Part shown: positions 7,945 through 16,407 of the stretch, piece after piece
Position numbering within the stretch: the first letter of the stretch is position 1
Layout of the letters: each line of letters starts with the position of its first letter
Position numbers and translations under genes: made by a program
Assembly (NCBI RefSeq): GCF_039541855.1
Contig: NZ_BAABHA010000004.1
Coordinates: 1 to 64,000 of the forward strand
Source: Solirubrum koreensis
Lineage (GTDB): Bacteria; Bacteroidota; Bacteroidia; Cytophagales; Hymenobacteraceae
Length of the DNA: 64,000 nt
Direction of reading: 5' to 3'
Notes under the pieces: generated by a model
Told to the model about the DNA's origin: nothing
Databases searched by the model: none
Seen by the model: only the letters and a program-made list of their open reading frames with translations

Positions 7945-8751
7945 ATGATTGAAGTTCATAACATACATAAAGCCTTTAATGGCAACCCGGTATTGAAGGG
8001 CGTTAACTGCGTCTTCGATACGGGCAAGTGCAACTTGGTACTGGGTGGCTCGGGCACCGGCAAATCGGTGCTGCTGCAGTGCATTGTGGGCCTCATGAAG
8101 CCCGATATCGGCTCCATCACCTTCGACGGCACCATGTTCACCAACAACAAGGTGGACATCCGGCAGGAAATCCGGAAGCAGATTGGTATGCTGTTCCAAG
8201 GCGGCGCCTTATTCGATTCCATGACGGTGGCCGAAAACACCGAGTTTCCGCTGAAAATGCTCACCCCTAACATGACCAAGGAGGAGCGCCGCGACCGGGT
8301 GGAGTTTTGCCTGAAGCGCGTGGGACTCGAAAACGCAGGCAACAAGATGCCGTCGGAAATTTCGGGCGGCATGAAAAAGCGCGTGGGCATTGCCCGCGCC
8401 ATTGCCCCGAACTGCACCTACCTGTTCTGCGACGAGCCCAACTCCGGCCTCGACCCCGCCACCAGCATCAAAATCGACGAACTGATCTACGAAATTACCC
8501 ACGAGTACAACATCACCACCGTCGTTATTACCCACGACATGAACTCGGTGGTGGAAATCGGGGACCATATCATCTTCCTCCACAAAGGCGAAAAGCTCTG
8601 GGACGGCAACAAAGACGAAATCCTGTACGCTGAGGTACCCGAGCTAAAAGACTTCATTTTTAGCAGCAGCCTCGTGCGCGCCGCCAAGCGCGTAGAAGAC
8701 GAAGGCGGTAGCCTCGACGAGATTCGTAACGAGTCGTCCCAGGACCTATAG
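7945..8751 (+). CDS. mlaF: MlaF-type lipid ABC transporter ATPase
   Basis: A 268-residue ABC ATPase with Walker A GGSGTGKSV near residue 36, signature SGGMKKRVGIARAI near 139 and Walker B CTYLFCDEPNSGLDP near 157. These fit the MlaF/YrbF subfamily, which energises retrograde phospholipid transport. The start MIEVHNIHKAF is typical; an in-frame ATG 60 bp upstream lies in the repeat element and is rejected. It follows the MlaE-type permease on the same strand and ends with an acidic tail. Confidence 0.87.
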   Translation: MIEVHNIHKAFNGNPVLKGVNCVFDTGKCNLVLGGSGTGKSVLLQCIVGLMKPDIGSITFDGTMFTNNKVDIRQEIRKQIGMLFQGGALFDSMTVAENTEFPLKMLTPNMTKEERRDRVEFCLKRVGLENAGNKMPSEISGGMKKRVGIARAIAPNCTYLFCDEPNSGLDPATSIKIDELIYEITHEYNITTVVITHDMNSVVEIGDHIIFLHKGEKLWDGNKDEILYAEVPELKDFIFSSSLVRAAKRVEDEGGSLDEIRNESSQDL

Positions 8752-8796
8752 TTCCGGCTGCATAGCCTAACATCAGCAACGGTTCCGTTCAACGAC

Positions 8797-8829
8797 GCGG
8801 GGCCGGCAAGCTTAGCTTGCCGGCCCCGC
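8797..8829. terminator. Hairpin between convergent genes
   Basis: A perfect 15-bp GC-rich inverted repeat (8797-8811 and 8815-8829) with a 3-nt apex, placed between the convergent mlaF-like and YfiT-like genes. There is no U-tract on either side, so it is either a weak bidirectional terminator or an mRNA 3-prime stabiliser. Confidence 0.5.
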
Positions 8830-8889
8830 TGCGGTTCCGCGCAATTGTGGCTTCTTTCTCATCCGAAGAGGAGCCGCGAGGGTAGAACT

Positions 8890-9429
8890 TCACCAGCCCA
8901 TGCGCTTGCGCAAGCTGGTGATGTGCGCCACGTGGTGCTTGCCGTGCCAGGCGTACATCACCAAAGCTTGGTCAAGGCGTACGGTTTGCTGCATGCCGGG
9001 GTGGTACCACGTGCGCAGCCATTGCGCATCGGTGAGCTGACTGCAAAGCACCACCCAGCGGGCATGAAGAGCATCAAGCAGGATAAGCGACACATCGGGC
9101 GGCACAATGGCCACGTCGGGCAGCTGGGCCCAGCCCGCTTCGTCGTAGGGTTTAATGGTGGGGTTATCCTCGGTTAGGGCCAGCCGAAAACGCGTGTAAG
9201 AATTCAGGTGCGAGTCGGGCAAGTGGTGCAGCACCTGGCGAACCGTCCAGCCGCCGGGGCGATATGGTGTTTCGAACTGGATTTCATTCAGGCCATCCAG
9301 CGCCTGGCGAAGCTCAGTAGGCAGCTGCATAAGCTGTTGCAGGTACGCAGCGCGTTCGGCCGCCGTTAAGGGCTGCTCGGGCAGCGTGTAATGGCCAATG
9401 GGGTAACGCAGGGTTTCGTCGGTTTCCAT
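8890..9429 (-). CDS. DinB/YfiT-like putative metal-dependent hydrolase or thiol transferase
   Basis: A 179-residue protein with the DinB-like four-helix-bundle pattern of the YfiT family. The N-terminal MLRYPIG-type stretch, RPGGWTVRQVLHHLPDSH near residue 60 and the C-terminal WHGKHHVAHI near 163 supply the three metal-binding His typical of this fold. Relatives include bacillithiol S-transferases, but which thiol or substrate is used here is unknown. The start METDETLRYPIGHY at 9429 is preferred over a hydrophobic upstream extension of 16 residues. Confidence 0.8.
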   Translation of the reverse strand: METDETLRYPIGHYTLPEQPLTAAERAAYLQQLMQLPTELRQALDGLNEIQFETPYRPGGWTVRQVLHHLPDSHLNSYTRFRLALTEDNPTIKPYDEAGWAQLPDVAIVPPDVSLILLDALHARWVVLCSQLTDAQWLRTWYHPGMQQTVRLDQALVMYAWHGKHHVAHITSLRKRMGW

Positions 9430-9555
9430 GGAGAGGAGCAGCAGCTGATAAGTAGGAAAGTGGCGCAAGTCTAACAAAAAGCCCGCGCTTGAAGCGCTGC
9501 GTATCCGGGATGGGGTCCGTTTGGTGCAAGCAATGCTTGCTTTGCAAAACGCCTT

Positions 9556-9598
9556 AAAAAGCCGCGCCCTGCTCCCGAAATCGGGAGCAGGGCGCGGC
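9556..9598 (-). terminator. Intrinsic terminator of the bifunctional-nuclease gene
   Basis: A perfect 18-bp inverted repeat (9561-9578 and 9581-9598). On the minus strand it is followed by a run of five T, directly after the stop codon of the gene at 9615-10250. This is a classical intrinsic terminator separating that gene from the YfiT-like gene. Confidence 0.8.
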
Positions 9599-9614
9599 AG
9601 TATGCGTTGGAAAG

Positions 9615-10250
9615 TTACTCTTTCGTGCCGTTGCGGTTATTCAGCTCGTCGCGAATCTTGGCGGCTTTCTCGTAGTCTTCGCGCTCCAAGGCTTGCGCCA
9701 GCATCTTGGTCAGCTCGTCGGTCGAAACCTGCCCGCTGGGCTCACGGGGTTCAGCCGCAGGCTTGGAGCTGGTTTCGTCGCCGGCGTCATCGTCCTCGTC
9801 GGTATCGTCGTCCTCGTCGGAGTCGGCCGCATCGTCGAGGTCGGAGAGAATGATACCGGCTTCGCCCATTACGCTTTCCACCGTGTAAATGGGTACGCCA
9901 AAGCGCAGCCCAATGGCAATGGCATCGGACGGACGGGAGTCGAGGTCGAAGGTCGTGGCGCCGTCGGAGCACACGATTTTCGAATAAAACACGCCTTCCT
10001 TCAAATCGGAAATAAGCACTTCCAGCACGGTAACGTGCACCTGCTCGGCAAACGACTTAAACAAGTCGTGGGTGAGCGGGCGGTTGGGGTTTATTTTCTC
10101 GATTTGAATGGCAATGCTCTGCGCCTCAAACATGCCAATGATGATGGGCAGACGGCGGTTACCGTGCTTCTCGCCCAGAATCAGGGCAAAGGAGCCGGAC
10201 TGCGACTGGCTGGACGAGAGGCCCAGTATTTCGAGCTGGATTTTCTTCAC
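9615..10250 (-). CDS. Bifunctional nuclease family (DUF151) protein with UvrB/UvrC motif
   Basis: A 211-residue protein. The N-terminal 130 residues are a BFN/DUF151 domain with the typical LGEKHGNRRLPIIIGMFEAQSIA stretch near residue 27. A very acidic Asp/Glu-rich linker follows (about 140-165), and a C-terminal UvrB/UvrC-like motif (LAQALEREDYEKAAKIRDELN) ends the protein. The family was named from a plant protein with DNase and RNase activity; the bacterial role is unclear. A GTG start at 10250 gives MKKIQLEILGL, the usual N-terminus; upstream residues read through a repeat element. Confidence 0.85.
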   Translation of the reverse strand: MKKIQLEILGLSSSQSQSGSFALILGEKHGNRRLPIIIGMFEAQSIAIQIEKINPNRPLTHDLFKSFAEQVHVTVLEVLISDLKEGVFYSKIVCSDGATTFDLDSRPSDAIAIGLRFGVPIYTVESVMGEAGIILSDLDDAADSDEDDDTDEDDDAGDETSSKPAAEPREPSGQVSTDELTKMLAQALEREDYEKAAKIRDELNNRNGTKE

Positions 10251-10257
10251 GCGGAGA

Positions 10258-10370
10258 ATAATGACTGAATGAGCAACTGAGTGAATGAGTGAGGGACCAA
10301 CGGCCTGGAGCGCGGTTCCGGAAGGCGGCACTTCCGGAACACGCTCGTTCAGTCATTCAATCATGCATTA
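10258..10370. repeat. Second TGAATG-type inverted repeat element
   Basis: The gap between the bifunctional-nuclease gene and etfA holds TGACTGAATGAG and GAGTGAATGAGTGAG units on the left (10261-10291) and TTCAGTCATTCAATCATG on the right (about 10348-10365). They flank an inner inverted repeat of TTCCGGAAG type (about 10316-10340). The outer units are the same kind as those at 7854-7944. Confidence 0.6.
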
Positions 10371-11345
10371 ACCCAGTTCCTTTACGGCTTGGGTCAGCTT
10401 GGGCAATACGTCAAAAACGTCGCCCACGATGCCGTAATCAGCCGCTTTGAAGAAGGGAGCTTCCGGATCTTTGTTGATGACCACAATCACCTTCGACGAG
10501 TTTACGCCCGCTAGGTGCTGAATGGCCCCCGAAATGCCGCAAGCAATGTACAGGTTCGGCGACACGGTGATGCCCGTTTGACCCACGTGCTCGTGGTGAG
10601 GACGCCAGTCCACGTCGGATACCGGCTTCGAGCAGGCTGTAGCCGCGCCCAATGCCTTGGCCAGGTCCTCAATGAGGTTCCAGTTCTCCGGGCCTTTCAT
10701 GCCGCGGCCACCCGATACCACTTTGTCGGCTTCGGGCAGCAGCACGCCGCCGGCCTGGTCTTGCATCACCACTTGCTTCGGCGCATCGGTGAAATCAGCA
10801 TCGGCGAGTTGCGCCGAGAACGACTGCACCTGGGCCGTTTGGCCGGCGTTGTGCAGCGCTTCGATGCTGTTCTTTTTAACGGCAATGATTTTACGGTCGC
10901 CGCTCAGCACCACGTTTGCAAAGGCTTTGCCCGAGAAGGCACCGCGCTTTACCATGAACGAGTTGCCGTTGGCCTGGGGCAGCTCTACTACGTTAGTAGC
11001 AAGGCTAGCTTTTAAGCGAATAGCGAGGCGCGAACCCACAGCCGCACCAATGTTCGAGTTGGCCAGTACAATTACCTTGGCTTGCTCCTGCTCGGAGGCG
11101 GCGGCAATCAGCTTGGTGTAGGCACCGTTCACGAAGTCTTTCAGACGCGGCTCGGCGTCGTACAGCACTTTGGTGATGCCTTGCTCGCCCAGTTGGGCCA
11201 GGCTGGCTTCGGAAGCTTCGCCCACGGCTACGGCTGTGGCGGTGGTGCCCAGCATTTGGGCCACTTGCGCACCGTACGAGGCCACTTCCAGCGAAGACTT
11301 TTTCACTTCGCCCTTATCGCATTCTACTACTACGAGTACAGACAT
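10368..11345 (-). CDS. etfA: Electron transfer flavoprotein subunit alpha
   Basis: A 325-residue ETF alpha subunit (FixB family). The C-terminal FAD-binding domain is clear: GGRGMKGPENWNLIEDLAKALGAA near residue 207, then RPHHEHVGQTG and NLYIACGISGAIQHLAG, and the INKDPEAPFFKAADYGIVGD stretch near 290. With EtfB it carries electrons from acyl-CoA dehydrogenases to the respiratory chain via ETF-quinone oxidoreductase. It lies downstream of etfB on the same strand with a 125-bp gap, unusually wide for this pair. Confidence 0.96.
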   Translation of the reverse strand: MSVLVVVECDKGEVKKSSLEVASYGAQVAQMLGTTATAVAVGEASEASLAQLGEQGITKVLYDAEPRLKDFVNGAYTKLIAAASEQEQAKVIVLANSNIGAAVGSRLAIRLKASLATNVVELPQANGNSFMVKRGAFSGKAFANVVLSGDRKIIAVKKNSIEALHNAGQTAQVQSFSAQLADADFTDAPKQVVMQDQAGGVLLPEADKVVSGGRGMKGPENWNLIEDLAKALGAATACSKPVSDVDWRPHHEHVGQTGITVSPNLYIACGISGAIQHLAGVNSSKVIVVINKDPEAPFFKAADYGIVGDVFDVLPKLTQAVKELG

Positions 11346-11470
11346 TTTCGGAGGTGTTAGAAACTGAAAATCAGAACTGAGAGTAGTTACTCTCTACTGG
11401 CTTACGACTTGCTTACTACCAACAAACGGCTGAAAGCGAAGTTCTAAGCGCTGGGGTCTGACTTCTGGTA

Positions 11471-12211
11471 TTAGATAACTTTGGCTTCGTTGCGGAGCAG
11501 CTTGATCAGGTCGCCAGCCGTTTCGGCCGGAATGAGCTTCACACCTTGCTTCTTGGGCGGCAACTGGTACTCGGCTACTTCCGTGGCCGCACCTTCGCCT
11601 ACGGCTTCTACCACTTTCAGGGGCTTGGTGCGGGCCGTCATGATGCCGCGCATGTTCGGGATGCGGGGCTCGCACATCGGCTGCTGGCACGAGGCCACAA
11701 ACGGGGCGTTTACTTCCACGATTTCCTTGCCGCCTTCAATTTCGCGCTCCAGCGTAGCGGTGTTGCCGCTCATATCCAGCTTCATGGCCGGGGCCACCGT
11801 GGGAATACCGAGCAGCTCGCCTACCATGCCGTGTACCTGAAAGCCGTTGTAATCAATGCTTTCCTTGCCCATCAAGATAACTTCGTAGCCGCCTTCTTTG
11901 GCGTAATGCGCGATTTGCTGCGCCACGAAGTAAGCGTCTTTGGGGGCGGCGTTAACGCGAATGGCGTCATCGGCACCAATGGCCAGGGCCTTGCGAATGT
12001 TGGGTTCGGTGTCGGCCTCGCCTACGTTCAGTACCGTAACGGTACCGCTGCCTTGGGCCTCTTTCAGCTCGATGGCGCGGGTGAGGGCGTATTCGTCCCA
12101 GGGGTTGATGACAAACTGCACACCAGCCTTATTGAACTCCTTGTTATCGGGCGTGAAGGTGATTTTGGTGGTCGTGTCGGGCACGTTGCTGATGCAAACC
12201 AGAAACTTCAT
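11471..12211 (-). CDS. etfB: Electron transfer flavoprotein subunit beta
   Basis: A 246-residue ETF beta subunit (FixA family). It opens MKFLVCISNVPDTTTKI, has NPWDEYALTRAIELKE near residue 37 and the ETF-beta signature VNAPFVASCQQPMCEPRIPN near 165, which includes the adenine-nucleotide binding region. It is first in a two-gene etfB-etfA unit. It is transcribed divergently from the TPR gene with a 74-bp intergenic region that must contain both promoters. Confidence 0.96.
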   Translation of the reverse strand: MKFLVCISNVPDTTTKITFTPDNKEFNKAGVQFVINPWDEYALTRAIELKEAQGSGTVTVLNVGEADTEPNIRKALAIGADDAIRVNAAPKDAYFVAQQIAHYAKEGGYEVILMGKESIDYNGFQVHGMVGELLGIPTVAPAMKLDMSGNTATLEREIEGGKEIVEVNAPFVASCQQPMCEPRIPNMRGIMTARTKPLKVVEAVGEGAATEVAEYQLPPKKQGVKLIPAETAGDLIKLLRNEAKVI

Positions 12212-12285
12212 CCGTATATCGTATGGGTCAGAAGATGCGGGCTAGGCCCTAATTTCGGGCCGAAGATACTGGAAAACTAACGCCC

Positions 12286-12627
12286 ATGGAAACCGCACCA
12301 ACCCGCTTGCAGCAACTGCTGGCCTTTTACGAAGAAGACCCCTCCGACCCGTTCACGGTGTATGCCATTGCAACCGAATACCGTTCGGCGGGCCAGCAGG
12401 AACAGGCCTGGCAGTATTACAATGAGCTGTTGACAAAGCACCCTTCTTACGTGGGCACTTACTACCACGCGGCCAAGCTTTTAGCCGAGCAAGGCGATGT
12501 TACCCAAGCCGAGCAAGTATACCGCACCGGCCTGCAAACGGCCCGCAAAGCCGGCCAGATGCACGCCGCCTCGGAGTTGCAACAGGCCCTAAACCAACTG
12601 CTGGGCCTGGATTACGAGGACGACTAA
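12286..12627 (+). CDS. Small tetratricopeptide-repeat protein
   Basis: A 113-residue acidic helical protein with two or three TPR-like units. YAIATEYRSAGQQEQAWQYY begins near residue 25 and YYHAAKLLAEQGDVTQAEQVY near 60. TPRs mediate protein contacts, and no partner can be named. There is no signal peptide, so it is cytoplasmic. Its stop codon overlaps the stop codon of the convergent cobalamin-binding gene by a few bases. Confidence 0.8.
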   Translation: METAPTRLQQLLAFYEEDPSDPFTVYAIATEYRSAGQQEQAWQYYNELLTKHPSYVGTYYHAAKLLAEQGDVTQAEQVYRTGLQTARKAGQMHAASELQQALNQLLGLDYEDD

Positions 12628-13706
12628 GCCGGCTGGGCTTCCGATAAACCAAAGAGCCGGTTCACTACCTCCACGGCCGAAGCGGCATCGGGCGCCCACA
12701 CATCGGCGCCCACGTGCCGCCACAGCGCCGGATCTTGGTTAAACGGCTGCCCGCCTACCAGAATCTTGGCTTGGTTTACGGCCGGGGTGCTGCGGTAAGT
12801 GCTAATCAATTCCTTAATAAGCGGCACGTGGTGCGGCAAGGATGCGCCCAGCACCAGCAAATCGGCCCGGCGCGTTTCAATGGTGCGCAAAATGCTGCCC
12901 GTGGGCGTACTGGCGCCAAGGTAATAGGCGTCCCAGCCGGCATGTTCCAGAAAGTCGGTAACCATGCGCAGGCCCACGGCGTGCAAATCACCGGCTACGT
13001 TGGTGGCCACCAAGCGGCGACCATTGCGCGGTGTACTCACCAAGTACGGATTCAGCAACGACATCGTCAGCTCGGTGGTAGCGGTGCAGAAGTGCTCTTC
13101 GGCCACGCTCAGCTCGCCGTTGTGCCACCTTACGCCTATTTCCCGTTGCACGGGCTGCAATACTTGCAGGTATAAGTCGCGCACGTCGGTACCGGTTTTG
13201 GCCGCTTCCAGCAGCACATTGTAAGCACCGGGGCGGTCTGCTGCCAAAAGGCGTTCCAGATAATTGTCTACCAAGTGCTGCAACGGATTAACCGACGGCA
13301 GCGCCGGAGCGGCATTCCCATTCCATTCGGGTAAGGCCTCGGCCAGCTGACTAAATCCACTGCTTAATACGCCCGCGGCCAGCACGTACTCGGCCACAGG
13401 TAAGCGCAGCAGCAAGGCTTGGCGCAGCGCCGAGAGCTGGAGGGTGAGTTCCTGGTCGCGCTCGGGGCCGGGATTCTCCTGCCGGGCATGCAGCAAATGA
13501 GTTTCAAAAAGGGCCGGGCTATGCATGAGCACCGCGTCGGCTAGCGGCAGCAAATGCTCCCGCAATTGGCGGCGCACGTTGCTTTCATCAACTGAAGAAG
13601 TAGCCTGCTGTTGGTAGTGGGCTGTGGCAGCCAATGCCAGTTCGTTGGCTTCCTGATAGAATAAGTGGGCGACACGTTCCCGATTGGCAGAGTTATTATA
13701 CGGCAT
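12624..13706 (-). CDS. Cobalamin-binding CarH/MerR-C-like sensor protein without HTH
   Basis: A 360-residue protein. The C-terminal half carries a B12-binding domain with DLHAVG near residue 240, ASLPHH near 286 and the VGGQPF glycine pair near 316. It is preceded by a helical-bundle domain with WHNGELSVAEEHFCTATTEL near 193, which resembles the W-x9-EH capping region of CarH-type light sensors. The N-terminal 150 residues are helical but show no recognisable helix-turn-helix, unlike CarH and LitR. It may be a light- or B12-responsive signalling protein that acts through protein contacts. The partner is unknown. Confidence 0.78.
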   Translation of the reverse strand: MPYNNSANRERVAHLFYQEANELALAATAHYQQQATSSVDESNVRRQLREHLLPLADAVLMHSPALFETHLLHARQENPGPERDQELTLQLSALRQALLLRLPVAEYVLAAGVLSSGFSQLAEALPEWNGNAAPALPSVNPLQHLVDNYLERLLAADRPGAYNVLLEAAKTGTDVRDLYLQVLQPVQREIGVRWHNGELSVAEEHFCTATTELTMSLLNPYLVSTPRNGRRLVATNVAGDLHAVGLRMVTDFLEHAGWDAYYLGASTPTGSILRTIETRRADLLVLGASLPHHVPLIKELISTYRSTPAVNQAKILVGGQPFNQDPALWRHVGADVWAPDAASAVEVVNRLFGLSEAQPA

Positions 13707-14093
13707 GGGCGGTTAAACGAAACTATTCTCTTGGCGTTGGCTGGCTATCAGTTCAACTGACCCCAGTTCGGCCCTGGGCAGAAAAAAATTATTAAGGGTT
13801 GGTATTTCGCGTAAAAAATCGAACTGAACAGTTTCTAACTCCTGGCAGCGGAGCCTGCCAAACGGCATTATAACACTTACAATCAGCGCTTAAGTAACTG
13901 TCTCCGTTTTTCTTCCGGCTCCTTCCAACTGTGCTGGCTTCTTAGTACTAAATGCAAAATACAGGTTTCCTAAAATGCTTTTAACCCCTAAAAAAAAGTA
14001 CAGATCATAGAAAACCTTAGTCCAGACAATACCGTAAAAGGCTGTTTTGCACGGCAGTTTGAACTATACCGGGCCAGGGTCTGTCGGTAGGGG
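13707..14093. other. Divergent intergenic region
   Basis: A 387-bp AT-richer region between the divergent cobalamin-binding gene and a secreted barrel-like gene. No convincing ORF, tRNA or long repeat is visible. A short GGCAG...CTGCC inverted repeat lies near 13844-13860, and a TAGTTTCG sequence close to the Bacteroidota -7 element lies on the minus strand about 15 bp before the B12 gene. No cobalamin riboswitch box was found. Confidence 0.5.
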
Positions 14094-14903
14094 ATGCGTA
14101 CGACCACTCTGTTGACCGCCGTCCTTTTTTTGGGCGCCTCCGGCCACACCTTGGCCCAGACCACCGATCCGACTGAAAACGAGGACGCGCCGTTCGTGCG
14201 CAACATCCGGCCCGACAGACCGGGACAAACGGTAACCACCAGCATGTTGCGGCCCGGCCAGTTTCAAGTAGAAGCCGGCACCTTGCGCCGCTTGCCTGGC
14301 AGTGGCCCCGCCACCTCCTACTCCACCGGTTTATTACGCGTGGGCTTCTGGAACCACATGGAGTTGCGCCTCACCCAGAACTACTTGGCTGCCCAGCCCC
14401 GCTCGGTGGTAGAGGGCACAGCCCCTGCTCCCTTTGGCATGGCTCCTCTCACAGTAGGCGCTAAATGGCTGGCTTCCTCAGAGCAGGACGCTCGTTCGCA
14501 AGTAGTGTTTCTGACCGAACTCACCTTGCCCAACACCGGCGACCGGTCCCTGAACATCGACAAGCCCGTAGCGGCTGCCCGCGCCTTGGTTTCCCAGCAA
14601 ATTGGCAAGCGGTACGGCATTGAGGGCAACCTGGGCTTTAGCCAAAGCGGCTTTAAAGCGGCCGATACCAAGGTTGGCCAATTTCTTTACACGCTGGCGC
14701 TTAACGGTCCGATCAGCAAGAATTTTGGATTCTTTGCCGAAGGTTACGGCAGTGGCCGCGGTACCTACACCCACGGTGCTACCGCCGGCCTGAACTGGCG
14801 GCCTCTTCCCGGTTTGCGCCTCGATGTTACGGCGGGCCGCAGCTTAACCGGCCCCAGCCTCACAACTTTCGGCGGGGGACTTAGCATGCGCTTGCCCCGG
14901 TAG
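14094..14903 (+). CDS. Putative outer-membrane beta-barrel (MetA-pathway-type transporter)
   Basis: A 269-residue secreted protein with an N-terminal signal peptide (cleavage probably after ALAQ near residue 22). The remainder shows alternating hydrophobic strands ending in aromatic or Arg residues, with PDRPGQTVTTSMLRPGQFQVEAG near residue 40. This is the pattern of transporter/Phenol_MetA_deg-type barrels common in Bacteroidota. Substrate unknown. The start ATG is close to a GGTAGGGG run. Confidence 0.7.
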   Translation: MRTTTLLTAVLFLGASGHTLAQTTDPTENEDAPFVRNIRPDRPGQTVTTSMLRPGQFQVEAGTLRRLPGSGPATSYSTGLLRVGFWNHMELRLTQNYLAAQPRSVVEGTAPAPFGMAPLTVGAKWLASSEQDARSQVVFLTELTLPNTGDRSLNIDKPVAAARALVSQQIGKRYGIEGNLGFSQSGFKAADTKVGQFLYTLALNGPISKNFGFFAEGYGSGRGTYTHGATAGLNWRPLPGLRLDVTAGRSLTGPSLTTFGGGLSMRLPR

Positions 14904-15017
14904 GCACCAGTAAATTATTAGCGGGCAGCAGGAGCCTCACATGTTTGTGTGATTGGCGGCAATGGACAATTCCCTTAGATTTGTCCCAATCATTCGCCGC
15001 ATTCTCACAACCACTCC

Positions 15018-15401
15018 ATGTCGCTCCGCTCCTTCTTCCGTTTTATCGTGTTGCTGGCCTTGTTGCTGGTGGGCCATTTTGCAACCCGGGCGCAATCGGC
15101 CTTGCCGGCTACGTCCTTCAATAAAACCACCACCGGGTTCGGCGACCCAGAGTCTATGGATCCACGCTACGCCTCGGCCTCCGAGTTACAGCAGTTGCAG
15201 GAACAGGTGCAGAATCTTACCCAGGCCTACTCTAACCTGGTGGAGCAGTACAACGAGCATCTCGCTTCCCTGAAAGCGGTGCAGAGCACCAGCCAACCGA
15301 AAGCTATTCGGGTTGGTAAGGTTGCCAAAAGCAATACGATTACCCGTAACAGCACGTGGCGTGCAGCACCTCCTGCTCATGTAGAAGCCGCCGAACTTTA
15401 A
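15018..15401 (+). CDS. Secreted coiled-coil protein, hypothetical
   Basis: A 127-residue protein with a clear signal peptide (about residues 1-28). A heptad-rich segment (ELQQLQEQVQNLTQAYSNLVEQ begins near residue 55) should form a short coiled coil, and the tail is basic. No family is recognised. It may be a periplasmic or outer-membrane-associated accessory protein. It converges with another secreted hypothetical gene and shares a terminator with it. Confidence 0.65.
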   Translation: MSLRSFFRFIVLLALLLVGHFATRAQSALPATSFNKTTTGFGDPESMDPRYASASELQQLQEQVQNLTQAYSNLVEQYNEHLASLKAVQSTSQPKAIRVGKVAKSNTITRNSTWRAAPPAHVEAAEL

Positions 15402-15433
15402 TCTACTTCCCGCGAATACAACAAACTTACAGT

Positions 15434-15490
15434 CTACCCCGACGCAAAACGGCCACTCCGTAATGGAGTGGCCGTTTTGCGTCGGGGTAG
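15434..15490. terminator. Bidirectional terminator with 26-bp perfect stem
   Basis: A perfect inverted repeat with 26-bp arms (15434-15459 and 15465-15490) around a 5-nt loop. It lies 33 bp after one stop codon and 8 bp after the stop codon of the convergent gene. The stem contains AAAACGG/CCGTTTT, giving T-runs in both directions, so it should end transcripts from both sides. Confidence 0.85.
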
Positions 15491-15497
15491 GTACCGT

Positions 15498-16289
15498 TTA
15501 CGGTTGCTTGTCGGCGGCCGCTAGCAGCGCCGTCAGGTCGCTTTCGGTTTTCAGGTTTCGCTGGGCGCGTTCCGATACGGTTTTCATCCGTCCAGCCAGT
15601 TCAGGCGCCGCCGCGGCAAATGACTTTTCGTTGAGCTTTACTTCTGCAATGGTGCCGTTGGGGCGGCGCAGGTAATACACGGTGCGGTCTATTACTTCGT
15701 CGTAGGTACGGTTGTCGCTGTAAGCGCCTTTAAAGTTAGCCTTGCGGTATTCTTTGCGGTAATGCTTCAGCAGGCTGTACTGCCCCTCGTACAGAACCTC
15801 CACAAACGCCTGCTTCTCGGAGGGGCTTTGGGCCTCATCGAACCGGCGGAAAAGGCGGCGCTGGTTCGGCACTAGTGCATCCTGAAAGGCAAAGCTCTTT
15901 ACCGATGCCGGGTTTAACAGCACGGAATCGGGTCGGGTATTGTCGGGACGGGCGAGTATGTGGTTACGGAGTGCATCGTACTTCAGCCGCACGCTGGGAA
16001 TGCGCACGTTCGAGTTAAGCGTAATGTCGGCCGGCAGCCACATGCGCATCACGTACGGCGTGCCTCTAACGCCTTCGTACCGGTCGTCGTAGGCAAAAGC
16101 CATGGCTCCACGCGTAATGGAGTTGATGTTTTCCGTAGCAGCCAAGCCCGAAGCGTTGGCCGTAGAACCGGCTGGCGTGGTCTGCTGCGCCCAACCCGGC
16201 AGGCTTACGCAGGCCCCAACCAACAAAGCCGAACAAAAGCTCAAGGTGCGCAAACGGTGAACCGGAGCAAATGGAGAGAAGCGAATCAT
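15498..16289 (-). CDS. Secreted hypothetical protein
   Basis: A 263-residue protein with a signal peptide (basic start, hydrophobic core, cleavage near GWAQ, residue 34). The mature part has a segment starting SITRGAMAFAYDDRYEGVRGTPY followed by mixed alpha/beta sequence and a charged helical C-terminus. No family can be assigned with confidence. It is probably periplasmic or outer-membrane attached, is monocistronic and shares the 26-bp terminator with the convergent gene. Confidence 0.7.
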   Translation of the reverse strand: MIRFSPFAPVHRLRTLSFCSALLVGACVSLPGWAQQTTPAGSTANASGLAATENINSITRGAMAFAYDDRYEGVRGTPYVMRMWLPADITLNSNVRIPSVRLKYDALRNHILARPDNTRPDSVLLNPASVKSFAFQDALVPNQRRLFRRFDEAQSPSEKQAFVEVLYEGQYSLLKHYRKEYRKANFKGAYSDNRTYDEVIDRTVYYLRRPNGTIAEVKLNEKSFAAAAPELAGRMKTVSERAQRNLKTESDLTALLAAADKQP

Positions 16290-16407
16290 AGATACAGCAA
16301 GCAGTTAGTCGGTAAGGAAACGCGTAACCTACAAAAACAGTGCAAAGTACGGACCTACCGGATAAGGCATGCCCGTACTTTGCCTGAAAGTAACTATTAC
16401 CCGGTCG

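Noticed and set aside
13707..14093. Possible cobalamin riboswitch near the B12-binding gene
   Set aside because: No B12-box or typical riboswitch pairing was found in this region.
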